Shown here: positions 42,882 through 53,300 of the stretch, in pieces | Layout of the letters: every line of letters starts with the position of its first letter | Numbering within the stretch: position 1 is the first letter of the stretch | Assembly: GCA_024220505.1 (NCBI GenBank) | Contig: JAKZZE010000023.1 | Location: 744,001 to 808,000, forward strand | Direction of reading: 5' to 3' | Source of the DNA: Rhizopus arrhizus | Taxonomy: Eukaryota; Mucoromycota; Mucoromycetes; Mucorales; Rhizopodaceae | Length of the DNA stretch: 64,000 bases | Position numbers and translations under genes: made by a program | The notes under the pieces: model-generated | Database searches by the model: none | What the model was told of the DNA's origin: nothing | What the model saw: only the letters and a program-made list of their open reading frames with translations

Positions 42882-44834
42882 CTAGAACCTGAACGCTTTG
42901 TTTGATCTTTCATAGGTTGGAGAAATGAGTCCTGTATGAAGATGAGGCAGTGGAAATGGTGGTACACTTGCTTTTCTTGTCCTTTCCAATACACTAGGTG
43001 GTATCCTTTGATGCACTGCACTTGACCTTGATGATTTAAGAACTGGGGTAAAAATCGAATCATTACTAGATGGCTTTGAGACTGCGGCCCATCTTGGCAT
43101 AGTAGGAGAGATAGGTGATTGAATTTCTGTTGGGAATCTTTCGCTGTCTGTTGATGTCCTTTGACTCACTGGGGAAAATGGCTGTGAAGAAATAGTTGAG
43201 CGATTTATAGAGAGCGTTAGAGGTGTGTTGGTCACTAGGGGATTACTTGCTTGTTGCTGTTGCTGTATGATCTTTTTGGTATTGATCATCACACGCAAAG
43301 CACGAACTTGAAGAGCCATTCGACCTGTCAATGCAGATATTTCATACACCAAGCTAGAGGTTGAGATTGTCAGTACTTGGTGAAGAGCATGTGTGACAAG
43401 ATCTCCAAGACGTGGCAAGCAGTACATGTCCGATAAGAGCAGTAAGCGTGAGAGAACCTGTGGATGGTGTTGCTGCGCTGTGATGAGATGATCTGTATAC
43501 AAAAATTGTAAGAAGGCAAGTGTGACTCGGTGAGTTTCAGGAAAAACCAAGCGTTTGAATGCTGTTCGATCCTTCTTCTTTAGCAGAGCGGCAAAGTAAG
43601 GCCATCGCAATCGAATGACGCTAGAGTTGACTGGGATAGAGACTTTATCTTCTGTGACAATCTCCATATCCGCCATACTGGGCTCATTCAAAAGGCTCAG
43701 ACCAAGCTCTTGGGCCATTGGAGCCGATGTCTCTTTGGGAAAAGTATAAACTCCAAAGGCTTCTAGTTCCACTATGGCAACTTGATTATAGTTTACTTGT
43801 CGATTGTTATAATCGTGTAAAAGATCTCTAGATCTATCCCCGAATACAATCAACTGCTGCCTTTCTTCATACAAAACACTCTTGTTCCATGAACCCTGGG
43901 CAAACATAGACCCCGCATCAATCCTAGTCCACACGAGATTGGCTAAATTAAGGGCCCAGATATGAAATGCTTTTACGGTCGGTGTAAGATAAATCCCTGT
44001 TAATACCATATGATGTCCCAACAAATACCCGGAAGGAAATCTCAGTCCCGGTGGTAGTGATACTCCTGACATGTCTCCTGAGTGATCCCTAAAGTCTAAA
44101 GAAGGCATTGGTGAAAAGCTCTGAAGTTCCCTTGTGACATCAACAAAGTTGTAGTTTGAATAAACGCATATTCTTGAGGTGTCATCTTCTTGGCTGCTAT
44201 CATCCTTCCTTTCCCAAAATGGTGCAGATGGCATAAAGCTCGTATCTGTGTCTGTTGGACAAAAGGCTACTGACCTATAGGCGCCGTACTGTCTCTGCAG
44301 TGATGCTCCAGCTATCCAGGTCAGAGTGGAAAGACAAAAGACATTGATTTCATTGATATACTGGTTTGACATGTCTTGACCACCCATAATTACCAATTTA
44401 TCTGCAGAGCGTACAGACAGATGTGCATAGCGTGCTTGAGGTTTATAAAGACTAGGTCTCAAGTCGATATGTTTCCAAACCATCAATTCGACATCAAACA
44501 GACATAGATCGTCCAATGCGCACAATGAAGATCGATTGTTGTTAGCCATGCCTCCAAAAATAATCAAGTACCTCTTGTAAAAATCAGTTGAATGAAAATA
44601 ACGGGGCCGAGGAGGCGGTGGAGAATTGGGTTGTGCGATATGGTGGTGCCAGACGAGTGTATCAAGATTTAAGATATAAAGGTGATTGGTGAGCTGTCGA
44701 GACGAGACGAGTCTTCCACCGAATAGAAAAAGCTGGTTTCCAACCACAGTCGTTGAAGCTCCAACTAAAGGAGGTGGAATGTCGCCTGATGTTGGTTTGA
44801 TTTCAGTTGTAAGATCAGCAATAGATTGGGACAT
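42882..44834 (-). CDS. Kelch-repeat and BTB-domain protein
   Basis: This single-exon gene encodes about 650 residues, starting MSQSIADLTTEIKPTSGD at 44834. An upstream extension of the frame is translated repeat and was rejected. The N-terminal ~400 residues form a Kelch-type propeller: QLFLFGGRLV, LYILNLDTLVWHHH, YLIIFGGMANN, CLFDVELMVWKHID, KLVIMGGQDM and LNLANLVWTRID. A BTB domain follows from about residue 415: ADMEIVTEDKVSIPVNSSVI, WPYFAALLKKKDRTAFKRLV, FLQFLYTDHLI and LLLLSDMYCLPRLGDLV. The C terminus is Ser/Pro-rich. Kelch-BTB proteins often serve as Cullin-3 adaptors, and fungal proteins of this shape include Ral2-like signalling factors. Neither role is proved here. Simple repeats lie 80-140 bp upstream. 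Confidence 0.88.
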   Translation of the reverse strand: MSQSIADLTTEIKPTSGDIPPPLVGASTTVVGNQLFLFGGRLVSSRQLTNHLYILNLDTLVWHHHIAQPNSPPPPRPRYFHSTDFYKRYLIIFGGMANNNRSSLCALDDLCLFDVELMVWKHIDLRPSLYKPQARYAHLSVRSADKLVIMGGQDMSNQYINEINVFCLSTLTWIAGASLQRQYGAYRSVAFCPTDTDTSFMPSAPFWERKDDSSQEDDTSRICVYSNYNFVDVTRELQSFSPMPSLDFRDHSGDMSGVSLPPGLRFPSGYLLGHHMVLTGIYLTPTVKAFHIWALNLANLVWTRIDAGSMFAQGSWNKSVLYEERQQLIVFGDRSRDLLHDYNNRQVNYNQVAIVELEAFGVYTFPKETSAPMAQELGLSLLNEPSMADMEIVTEDKVSIPVNSSVIRLRWPYFAALLKKKDRTAFKRLVFPETHRVTLAFLQFLYTDHLITAQQHHPQVLSRLLLLSDMYCLPRLGDLVTHALHQVLTISTSSLVYEISALTGRMALQVRALRVMINTKKIIQQQQQASNPLVTNTPLTLSINRSTISSQPFSPVSQRTSTDSERFPTEIQSPISPTMPRWAAVSKPSSNDSIFTPVLKSSRSSAVHQRIPPSVLERTRKASVPPFPLPHLHTGLISPTYERSNKAFRF

Positions 44835-44915
44835 TGTGTTGAAAGAAGAGAAATAAAAGTAAAACGAAATGAGCTCCAAAAGTTTTGTTTCTCTTTGTTT
44901 TCCCCTGCAGTACAA

Positions 44916-44935
44916 ACACACACACACACACACTA

Positions 44936-44972
<37 letters not shown>
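44916..44972. repeat. (CA)n and (AT)17 microsatellites
   Basis: A CA repeat at 44916-44933 is followed after a short gap by about 17 AT units at 44939-44972. They lie about 80-140 bp upstream of the Kelch-BTB start. Confidence 0.9.
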
Positions 44973-44975
<3 letters not shown>

Positions 44976-45213
44976 TATGAATATATAAAAGAAAGAAAGT
45001 TAGGAGTTCTTTACTCTGTTTCCTTTTGTAAGGAAACGACAAAAAAAGAAAGACTTGCTGGAAAAAGTCAAATTGCACAAAAAGAAGGAATACAGTATAT
45101 TTTCACAACATTACACTACCAATGAGTAAAAGCAAGCACACTTGTGTACTCTTAAAGTAGTACAGTAGAAAAGAGTTTTTTGCTTGTTCGTTTCAAAACT
45201 TGTTTTATACAAT

Positions 45214-45249
<36 letters not shown>

Positions 45250-46222
45250 TTAAAATATGTATCTAGAAATCTTTTTTACTTTTTGAAATACATAGCCTAT
45301 AGGCTAAAGAAGAAATTGCTGATTGTATTGTGCATTCAAGCTTAAGAATAAGATTTGCTCTTCTCCGCTCTGCTGTGGGTGATACAGGTACAATGAACTT
45401 ATAATTTCTGGTTTGCCGGTATTATACAGTGCTACTATTCATCGTGTCCTCCTTAAATTGTTTACAAAATCTACAAGAATCAACATGATAGAAAAAATCA
45501 GGGTAATTAAGCTGCTGAAATTAGGAGAGAAAGAGAGAAAGAGAGAAATGTTGATTTGAATCAATTTTTAAGGGTGAAAAGAGAGAGTTTGTGAAACGTT
45601 CAAAGGGAAAGATCTGCATATTATTCCATTTGTAAAATAAACCTAGTTTAGCATGAATTTTAATCAAATGGGTGATTTACACAATCTTATATATCTAATC
45701 TTTACTTATATTGCTAAGTATGTATATAATGAATTATATTTTTATCCTTTTCTTTTTTTATATAGTGTTGGCACAAAAGAGGAAAAAAGATGGTGTTATT
45801 TCAACTTTTATGTTTAATATTCCAGATAAAACTGTTTTCTAAATATTTTTGGTTGTTCTATAGTAATACTGCAGCTATTACACGTACATTAATGTATCAA
45901 CACATACAGTCTGTATGATCAAAAACGGCATGGCTAAAATATAAGACAAACACTGATCAAAATGCGCACATATGTGGCTCTATCTGTTTAATCATCACTT
46001 GTTGATTGTAAACAACATTTCAGTAGTATTCGATTAGCGTTTATAAAATTTAAATTACAAGAGTAATTTACCTCCTTATTCTTTACTATCATATAGAGCT
46101 TATAACATTAACTAAAATTATTCATGAGAGTCGTATCTTAAACACTTATCTGTAACTCCGCATACGAGCTAAAGTCGTACTTTGCATCACATTTTATTCA
46201 TGTTGAGCTATAAAAGCATTTG
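44973..46222. other. intergenic, no gene seen
   Basis: This AT-rich region lies between the Kelch-BTB promoter and the second transposon. It has a 31-base T run at 45216-45246 and a GAGA-rich stretch near 45521-45548. Confidence 0.5.
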
Positions 46223-46370
46223 TACTGTGCTTCCACTCTCAATTTACCGGATGTTTGAAAACTCTGCCCAGCTTTTTGAATTTTTTTGGACATTTGTGTG
46301 AGGTCAAATTGCCCAAAAAAATGAGACGAATTTGATCTCGTGTTTGAAGCTAATTAGCCCAGCTGCTTGG
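46223..46370 (+). repeat. left ~148-bp terminal inverted repeat of element B
   Basis: It runs from TACTGTGCTTCCACTC to CCAGCTGCTTGG. It aligns along its length with the inverse of 49676-49825, with substitutions and short indels. Confidence 0.85.
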
Positions 46371-46420
46371 AAAATAAATTGACAACTTTTTAGAAATATT
46401 TTAACCAAACAATAAAGCAA

Positions 46421-47347
46421 TCACAAAGGTTCTTTATTCAAGCATTTAGGGATTACATTGATCGAGTGCTGAATGAAGTTTTGTATATGTTCAACAGGAA
46501 CATCTTCACTACCTTCAATTATTCTTGAAGTGTTTCTGTATCTTTCAATTTCTCTCTTCTAACTCGATCCTTCAGCACTCCAAAACATCTCAATAGGTGA
46601 ATATGGAGGGAGATATACTGGTATAGAACCCCTTTCTAAAATGATAGGGGTCAACGACATCACGAGAGTGGATCGGAGCGTTATCCATAACCACATAAAA
46701 TCCTTTCATGTTGGGAAATTCATCCATCATGTCTAAAGTATCGCTGATGAATTGCACAAAATGGCCAGCTGTAGTTCCTTTTGGTATAGCAGCAACAGCA
46801 TCCTCGGGTGTCTTTCTCTTTTTAGCACCAACAACTCTTCTTTTCTTGACATTACCCGGCTCTCTCATGCTTACATTCACAACACCAAATGCTGAAACTG
46901 CACCCAATAACTGTATGTGATACACCCTCTCGCAGAAGTTGTTTCTTCAATTGCTGGTTTACCACGCTGTGCCCAACCTCTTGAACGACACATATTTACA
47001 TCGAATCCTGCTTCATCAAGGAAAACACAATTCTTCATGAAATGTAAACCTTTGTTTTGCCATTCTTCAATCCAGTTTGCACGAGTCTCAAGAGTCTTCT
47101 GACTATTTCTGTCCTTGGGATGGCGGGTGACAACTTTTATACTGAGATTGTAATCTTCTTTCATGAATTCAGCAACCCTACTCTTTTTTATTTCCAAAAC
47201 TTCAAAGCTTTTGGTTAAATTTTCAACTGCATCCTGGATAACAGCTGAGGGATTCTCATCGAAAAAGTTGATCAAGTGCATTTTGTGGTTCTCATTTAGT
47301 TGACTTGGCGCTATGTTTGATGTATGATTCGTTTTTTTAAAGGGCAT
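46421..47347 (-). pseudogene. IS630/Tc1-type DD34E transposase of element B, broken
   Basis: From ATG 47347 the frame reads MPFKKTNHTSNIAPSQLNEN. It runs through a helix-turn-helix region to NCVFLDEAGFDVNMCRSRGW (first Asp) and TSARG. A frameshift near 46920 moves it to the frame with LLGAVSAFGVVNVSM, FYVVMDNAPIHSRD (second Asp). A further shift near 46640 leads to PVYLPPYSPIEMFWS, where the usual ELNP before IE is missing. The last block (GSEDVPVEHIQNFIQHSIN) ends at 46421. The catalytic acidic residues can be seen but no single ORF spans them. The family performs cut-and-paste transposition at TA. Confidence 0.85.
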
Positions 47348-47394
47348 CTTCTTCTCAGGGTCTCTTTCGTACTCTCTCTTCCCACTTTCTTGCA

Positions 47395-49489
47395 GTTACG
47401 ATTAAATGAAATAGCAAATAATAAGATTCAACACCTCGCCCAAATGGTAATACTTCAATCCATAGGAGTTCAATAAATAGTGTACTAGTGGATAAATAAT
47501 TGATTTAATAAACTACTTAGGCTAATAATAGTGAAACATCTGATAGAGTGACAACAATTTCTGAATCTGTTGAAACGGAAGAGGAATTAGAAGAGGATAG
47601 TATCACCGAAAGGGTTATAAAACAAACAGTAAACCTTCCCTCGGCTGAGTAAGTATTTGTTAGCGTTCATATTTTCATTCATTTACACGGCTAATAATGC
47701 AAATCGAGTAGAGTTGGCGAATTGAAAATAATAGATTTATCATTACAAATAGCTGTGTAAATTTTAAAAGCGGAGAATTCTGCTGCTCAATTTGAGTCAA
47801 TAACGAAAGCAACCAAAATTGATCTAAATCCAATGTCCATTCAAGCAAATACTCTTATTAAAGAACTCAATGGTACACCTCTGTCCGTACAGACATTACG
47901 AAAAGCACTTTATCATCACGGATTTCATGACAACTTTGATTTAATTACAAATCATGATATTGGTCTTATAGAAGTTACAGTCAGACACTTGTAACACGAA
48001 AAGAAACCTTTAGTTGGCTTATTATTTATGTTGACATATTGCCAATCCACACATTTATAGCCTGGATTTTATGAACTCACCGAATCGTCCTTTGAATACA
48101 ATTATGCTGGAGAGAACAGCAGCAACCTATCTAATCATATTTATTGTAAACCAGTTGTTCATCTCGAACAATGATGTAATAGAACTTGGCTGGTTAGAGA
48201 GAGAATTTTTTTCTATCGACAGAACCAAATTCGACGGAATCATTTTCAAAGTTGGTGACAATTCCTGCATCCTCACTCATCGTTTACTCCAGTGACCCAC
48301 TCTCTAGTCGATATGTCCCCTTTTCTGGTTACAATGCCCTTAGTTGATCATCCTGGGGTCCGCCTCCGTCTCACCTCTCGACGTTATCTTCATTTATGTT
48401 GTCCGTCCGTACCTTCTTCAAACCTTTATCCGAATCTTACCTGCTCCAAATGGCTCGCCTTATGGCGCTTCCCTCTTAGACCGCAAAGCCGTGACATCTG
48501 GTACAAGCTACTTCACAACAAACTGCCTTGTCGATCGAACCTGTATTGGACGTCAAAAATTTGTCATATTTGCACTGCACCAGAAGAAACACCATCTCAT
48601 TTCCTCCTCGAATGTTCTCGCAAACTTGCCGTTCGGTCGTCCCTCTGGATCTCGCAGTTTGAACAGCCTTTCTCGACCTTTTCGTTACGATGCGCCCTTG
48701 TTCTCTTGCAGTTTCCTATTTGCCGCCCCACTGCTATTCAAGAGCCTTCAATCTTTTTTGGTTGTATCTTGTTAGCTGTCTGGCGCAACCACTGGTCCTC
48801 GATCTTCGATCAACGTCCTTTTACCACTTCTGCCATAATAAGTTCTGCTAATCAACTTTTGTCTGCCTCCTTGCAAGAACTACTCATTTCCGATGGAATC
48901 TCTCCTGTACCTCTTCCGCATTTAATACTGCCGTGTTATTCATCTCGACGTCGATCTCACACCTATACGGGTGATCTCTCTTTCAACTAAATCATTTCAT
49001 AAAATCCTTAAAATCTACAAAAACATATCACGTGTCATTTTAAATCGGTTACTTAATCAACTCAGAGACTTGTCTCTAAAAAAAAAGTTGGTGACAAATC
49101 GATTGCTCCGGGACTAGTGGAATTCTCTGGAGGTATTAATGATAAGATCTCTTCTCAAAAGAACGCAAAAGATATCGAAAAGTTGTACATTAATATGGTG
49201 AAAGTTATGGAAGATATTAAAACTGATAAAATGTTTTGTATGAGGTGTTTTGGTAAGCATATTTTTTATTTAATAATACTTTACACTAAATCTCCTTTTT
49301 TACAATGCAATAGGACATAACATTTACTTTGAGATGCTTGTTCATTATGATGGTGTAATGTATAGGACAGTTCATGTAGTTGTAGAAATCCCAACTACGC
49401 CGAAAAAATGAATCGCCTATGTAAATGAAATACCAAATATACTTGCATAGAAGGAGGCCCTGCTTAATCATGCCCTTAATTTAAATTAA
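47395..49489 (+). pseudogene. cargo gene of element B, interrupted by a LINE
   Basis: Plus-strand exons diverge from the transposase: LRLNEIANNKIQHLAQM, ANNSETSDRVTTISESVETE, then NPMSIQANTLIKELNGTPLS and KALYHHGFHDNFDLI. After an intron ending at 48060 come FMNSPNRPLNTIMLERTAAT, then ELGWLEREFFSIDRTKFDGI and IFKVGD. The LINE inserts here. Homologous coding then resumes after 49083 with KSIAPGLVEFSGGINDKISS, IEKLYINMVKVMEDI and CMRCFG. A further intron precedes HNIYFEMLVHYDGVMYRTVH. Two stops (after PTTPKK at about 49409 and at 49448) precede the likely end at 49489. The FDG...VEFSGG pattern could be the D...E-x-S core of a PD-(D/E)XK-like fold (inference). The function is unknown to me. Confidence 0.6.
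48262..49083 (+). mobile_element. 5'-truncated LINE (non-LTR) insertion with target-site duplication
   Basis: The 822-bp insert is flanked by direct copies of AAAGTTGGTGACAA (48248-48261 and 49084-49097). It ends in an A run. Its plus-strand frame (48292-48990) encodes FPLRPQSRDIWYKLLHNKLP and the CCHC box CHICTAPEETPSHFLLEC, typical of the C-terminal end of non-LTR ORF2 proteins. The fragment is GC-richer than its surroundings. The 5' truncation, A-rich tail and duplication are the signature of target-primed reverse transcription. Confidence 0.88.
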
Positions 49490-49675
49490 ATCATAATCTA
49501 CAAAGCCCTTTCCCTCATCATTAACAATAATTAAATATGTACTTATCATTGCTCCAATACCTTCTTGAAATAAATATAAAATCCATTTATAAGCTTATAT
49601 GTAGAGTTATATTGAATCTAACCTAGATAGAATCATTTTGACCAGAAGCTGATCAAATTACTAGGTAATTTATCC

Positions 49676-49825
49676 CCAAGCAGCTGGGCTAATTAGCTTC
49701 AAACATGTGACCACGTCAGCCTCCTTTTTCTGGGCAATTTACCCTGACATAAGTATCCAAAATCATACAAAAAAAAGTGGGAAGAATCTTCAAACATCTA
49801 GTAAATTGAGAGTGGAAGCATAGTA
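49676..49825 (-). repeat. right ~150-bp terminal inverted repeat of element B
   Basis: This is the inverse partner of 46223-46370. The inner edge has CCAAGCAGCTGGGCTAATTA and the outer edge GAGAGTGGAAGCATAGTA. Confidence 0.85.
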
Positions 49826-50143
49826 TGTTGTTCGACCGCCTTTTAATAATCAACCAGAAAAAATAGGACATCTTTTTTTATAAATGATTCTAATTTTTCA
49901 TTTTGATCCGACATAGGTTGTATCATATTTTCAAATAAAACATTTTGAATTACAAGATATCAAAGGCAGGACAATTTACTGGTTAAACTTGTTTATGCTT
50001 AGCAAAAAAAAAAAAACAAAGAAAACTTTACTATACAATATTTTTATTTATAGTTTTAACAAGTATCTTTAGAATATTTGATTCAAGCAGAAACGAGGTT
50101 GAAGTATTAAAAAGCCATAGATAGAATTGATAAACCATTATCA
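49826..50143. other. intergenic, no gene seen
   Basis: This short AT-rich spacer lies between element B and the 3' end of the small secreted-peptide gene. Confidence 0.5.
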
Positions 50144-50314
50144 TTACACATGGGTTACATGCCCAACGACTTCTCCAGTATGATGAAGAAGATGCTCTGG
50201 CGTATCAGAAATATCACCGAATCTTCGTTCAATAGCACGAGCAGAATCAAGAGGAACTGAAGAAACAAGCATAAAGGCACACAACAAACCAAAGACCATA
50301 AGAACTGAGCGCAT
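50144..50314 (-). CDS. small predicted secreted peptide
   Basis: This single-exon ATG frame of 56 residues begins MRSVLMVFGLLCAFMLVSSV, a clear signal peptide (basic n-region, hydrophobic core, small residues before PLDSARA). The mature part is about 30 residues, ERRFGDISDTPEHLLHHTGE then VVGHVTHV, rich in His and lacking Cys. A good TATA box (TATAAAAGG on the minus strand, 50373-50381) lies about 60 bp before the ATG. An A-rich leader leads into the start (CAACAAAAATG). I do not recognise a homologue. The promoter and signal peptide together argue for a real gene rather than chance. A secreted function is inferred. Confidence 0.6.
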   Translation of the reverse strand: MRSVLMVFGLLCAFMLVSSVPLDSARAIERRFGDISDTPEHLLHHTGEVVGHVTHV

Positions 50315-50372
50315 TTTTGTTGAATAAATTATTTTTTGATGAAATTAGTCTTGGAAAAAAAAACCTGAGGGT

Positions 50373-50381
50373 CCTTTTATA
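50373..50381 (-). promoter_or_regulatory. TATA box of the small secreted-peptide gene
   Basis: TATAAAAGG on the minus strand, about 60 bp upstream of the start codon at 50314, is well placed for a core promoter. Confidence 0.55.
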
Positions 50382-53300
50382 TGTTTTGATGCAAGGAATT
50401 GTAACAATTACTGTTTTCTAGTGATCTACACAGACAGATGCTCATGGACACAGAGGTTGTAAAATAAAAGACATAAGCTCTGTTTAGATGTCAAAATGGT
50501 TTGTCCACGAACGATAACAGAGAATAAGAGTTTGATAAAACTCAACTTTGAATGGTTTCAATTGATGATGAATGTCAAACTTCCATAATATGGATACTAA
50601 TGCTATGTAAAGAATTGTTTATTGTTGTTATTGAGCAGATGACTAAACACAGCTTTGTATACAGTTTAAAATCAGCACTTACTTCTCAACTGTCGATCTT
50701 TCCTAGTAAGCTGCATATAATAAACAAACTAGTATTTTCGCTAATCACACTATTCCGAAGGAATAATACTTGATTATTGTTCTTTGTTTATCTTTGTAAC
50801 ATAATGGTTATAGTGAATAAAGGCGTGTTTGTATCGTCCAAATGCTTAATAAACATGTTCAAGGATTACAAAATCAATGGTATTCAAAAACAATAGATAA
50901 AAATTTACATAATCAAAATTTCTGTTTATTTACAATCGGTTTATAAAGAATCTAATCATATCTTGGCTATAATAAATAATTTGTTTATGTAAATAATAGT
51001 GCCGTAAACTTATTTTAGGTTTAAAAAGCTTGTAATGGTTAGTCACCCTTATGACTAATATGTATCTATTTCATAATGGACTTTATCTTGTTATCATTAT
51101 GTTTAAATCCCACTATAGAATATTTGTGCATGATATTTGCCTGTAGTGTTACTATGCTTATGAACCTCTTTAAATAAAAAGTAACTCAATGAGTATACGA
51201 TATGTTTTTCAGCAAGTAGAGAAAGAGAAGAGAGATTGCAGACTGTTTTTTTCTTTTGGAAATTGATGTTATACTTGTCATTTTTTTCTTTCTTTTACCT
51301 GTCTCAATGTGAAGGCACAACGTAAACAGTCGTACGAGTCTGTAATACATTGTAGGTTACTCTACATTATCACAGTAATCTAAGCTTTTATCTTCAAATA
51401 ACAGGTTAACACAACTAAATAAAATATACCAATACAGGAAAAAGGCTGATAAAAAACATTAACGTGTTATATTGTTTGAGGCATCCATTGTATAAAGCTC
51501 GTAAATGATGTTTTAAATAATGTCTTTGGAATAAGCCCGGATAAAGTATTTATTTGAAAGATATACACATAAGATGCACTAAAAACAACAGGCTCTAAGA
51601 AAATCAATGCAATAAAAAAAATTAAACTTTGTAGCTTTCGTTGATTATGTCAGTGATGCAGCAAGGAATATGAAAATTATCAGAAATGATTTTATGCTTT
51701 ATAATCAAGATGCAAAGTACAGCTGTAGATGTTCAAAGTGTTGAGTAAAGATAATTAAGAAATAATATTACCTTATGTGTTCCAATTTTTACATTAGTAA
51801 TTAAACAAATATTTTAATAAAAGGATCATGAAAAATCGTAACCCTATTATTTAACATTTGAATTCTTTGAGATGTATGTAAATTACGTTTAACAAAAAAG
51901 ATAAGCACAAGAATATGAATGAATAGCCTTTAAAATCCTTCAAAAGATAAGAGTAAAGTAATGAGAACATTATAAGCTTTTCTAATAAAGCACGACTATA
52001 TTTAGAATCCTTGATCAAAGGCATACAGCAATTGAGTCATCTCCAGGTGAAAAAAATAAATACAGACTAAATACTGCTTAATCTTTCAAGAACGTAGTGA
52101 ATTGAAACAAACCATATCCTTATTTTTAATAAAGTGATTTGATTGCTGTAAAGAAATAGACCACATGTATAATCGTCTTTGTTGCCAATAGGAAGAAAAT
52201 AAAAGGTAGGATAACCGATCCTTAATCTATATTGTATGAACCAACAGATGCAAGCATAACTATAATTACTTTCAAACCCAATCAGACCACTTGTCATTTT
52301 CTGTTTACGGTCTACTTAGTCATGGACTGAGACAAGGGTTCATATCTTACATCTTCATGATCGCACCGTAAAAGTTCTTATTTTTACATGAGCTTTCATT
52401 ACTGTAACCTTTGTCTTTGCCACTGTATTTTACGGTTCAGAGAGTAAAATCCTTTACTTGTCAAAGCCAGTCTGAGAGGCTCAAGAAAAAGCCAATCGTA
52501 TGAATTGAAGAGAGAGGTGAGTATTAATAGAGGTATTTCAATTATTTACTGAATCAAAATTCACAAAAATACCATGCAATTTTTTTTTTTGAAAAAAAAA
52601 GATGATTGATAAAATTATAAGATATACATCAGACATCATTCTACTATTCAACAGTTATGTTTATAAATTGATGTGTCAATCATCAGTAGCTCTGACAAGA
52701 AACAATACGCGACCTCATTCGCTGTCTGCACAAGACTTGTACAGACAAGGCCAATAATGTATTCAACAAAAGCCTTGAATGGTTCTTTGATGGTTCTATC
52801 ACTAACGACAGTTGATGGATGGATGTAAAAATGACTTTGAAAATGGAATGATGATTCATTACGAGCATTATCTAATGATATTTCGACTCTCTTTAAAAAG
52901 TTTCGTAAGGGTAGCTATCATGAGCACGCCTTTAGGGTAATGCAAGATAGATCGGATAGGTTAGCAAGTGTACATCAAGGAATAGTTTATCAATGACCAA
53001 GGCTAAATTTTGAAAAGAAAGTAAACAAGAACACCCTGGATATCATAGCAGAATGATGGAATCCCTTGAGGCTTCTTTTTTTTTTTAATGGACAACGATG
53101 AAAGATAAGGAAAATAGGGATTCCCTGACACGTAAATACTTTTAAAACAAGATGAAGACTTGTACAACGCTTTTATCTGTAAAACAGCTGCTCGGTAGGA
53201 CTGGTCACAAAGGTCAATGGAAAGCAATCGAAGGGTATATCATCTTCAGTCGGATGTTTGAATCCTATTGAAGATTATTAAGCTTACGTGATCCAATTCA

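Larger units (their letters stand above)
46223..49825. mobile_element. IS630/Tc1-type transposon with cargo gene (element B)
   Basis: The element is bounded by inverted repeats of about 150 bp. The left end at 46223 begins TACTGTGCTTCCACTCTCAA. The right end read inward from 49825 begins TACTATGCTTCCACTCTCAA. Both continue through an AAATTGCCCA-like box and end in GAAGCTAATTAGCCCAGCTG followed by CTTGG. TA sits at both outer edges. Inside are a broken transposase (minus) and a divergent cargo gene (plus), which is split by a LINE fragment. The same TIR family has another end at 55080. Confidence 0.85.

Noticed and set aside
44815..45078. N-terminal extension or extra ORF through the CA/AT repeats upstream of Kelch-BTB
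   Set aside because: It translates microsatellite into VCVCVC and YIYIYI. The internal ATG at 44834 gives a normal start.
48344..48775. Second ORF within the LINE fragment
   Set aside because: The frame at 48292-48990 carries the CCHC box and ORF2 features; this one is its shadow.
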